Source of the DNA: Phymorhynchus buccinoides
Lineage: Eukaryota; Mollusca; Gastropoda; Neogastropoda; Raphitomidae
Assembly: GCA_017654935.2 (NCBI GenBank)
Contig: CM065686.1
Coordinates: 28,450,591-28,514,590, forward strand
Reading direction: 5' to 3'
Length of the DNA: 64,000 nucleotides
The translations under genes and the position numbers were made by a program. The notes beneath the pieces are model-generated. The model did no database searches. It saw nothing but the letters and a program-made list of their open reading frames with translations, and was not told the DNA's origin. Shown piece after piece: positions 63,833-64,000 of the stretch (its first letter is position 1; each line of letters starts with the position of its first letter).

Positions 63833-64000
63833 AAGCAGCTCATGTTTACTCGCCAGCCAAAAAAGAGAGTGTGTGTGTGCGTGTGTGAGTGGATGTCTAA
63901 GTCAAAGTGTCTGTGTTTGTGTGTGTTATTGATCCAATCCAATAATATACTTTATTATCTCAAGGCAGAGAAATTCATGGCAGGTGCAATGTTTTCAAGG
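62146..64000. other. A/T-rich sequence with short CA tracts, nothing recognised
   Basis: Short (CA)n at about 62372-62396 and 63790-63832 and a (GGT)n stretch near 63295. No gene supported. Confidence 0.5.

Overview
This is a eukaryotic genomic window, most likely from a lophotrochozoan and probably a marine gastropod mollusc. Coding sequence occurs only as short GT-AG exons separated by kilobase introns. The rest is A/T-rich sequence with very long (CA)n, (CT)n and (GA)n microsatellites and many decayed transposons. There is no sign of bacterial or organellar organisation. The molluscan assignment is an inference from the repeat style and gene types, not a proof.

Two multi-exon genes, both on the + strand, can be assembled with consistent reading phase. 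Gene 1 (1-19233, 5' end outside the window) has seven visible exons. They encode a cell-surface receptor: C-type lectin domain, PAN/apple-like six-cysteine domain, Thr/Pro stalk, short coiled coil, one transmembrane helix and a tail of about 265 residues with an ITIM-like LEYEQL and a YQNM motif. Gene 2 (29481-49676, 5' end not found) has fourteen exons. They encode the C-terminal part of an actin-binding LIM protein (ABLIM/UNC-115 family), ending in a villin headpiece. Its LIM-domain exons are not recognisable in the window. I found no functional link between the two genes; gene 1 may even lie inside a large intron of gene 2.

Layout. 1-8.5 kb: lectin intron 1, with two oppositely oriented copies of one L2/CR1-type LINE embedded in microsatellites (one with an uninterrupted RT frame), then degenerate repeats and a 101-bp-arm hairpin nested in a MITE. 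8.5-19.5 kb: the remaining gene 1 exons, with an 86-bp tandem array that copies a 3' splice site and a 2.1-kb inverted minisatellite. 19.5-29.4 kb: intergenic or upstream intron, with LINE fragments on the - strand and nested inverted-repeat elements. 29.4-49.7 kb: gene 2, with introns holding an LTR-retrotransposon end, a Penelope-like fragment, and piggyBac-like, pogo-like and foldback elements. 49.7-51.2 kb: probable 3' UTR. 51.7-53.9 kb: a second L2-type LINE nested in a SINE-like repeat. 54.6-56.3 kb: a hAT-like element, a possible orphan exon and a tRNA-derived SINE. 56.3-64 kb: A/T-rich sequence with small MITEs and a 45-bp minisatellite; no gene recognised.

The most interesting signals are the two tandem arrays in gene 1 introns that multiply 3'-splice-site-like sequence, the nearly perfect hairpin with a 17-bp target duplication inside a MITE, and the signalling-type motifs in the receptor tail. 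All calls are from reading the sequence; no database search or computed alignment was run.
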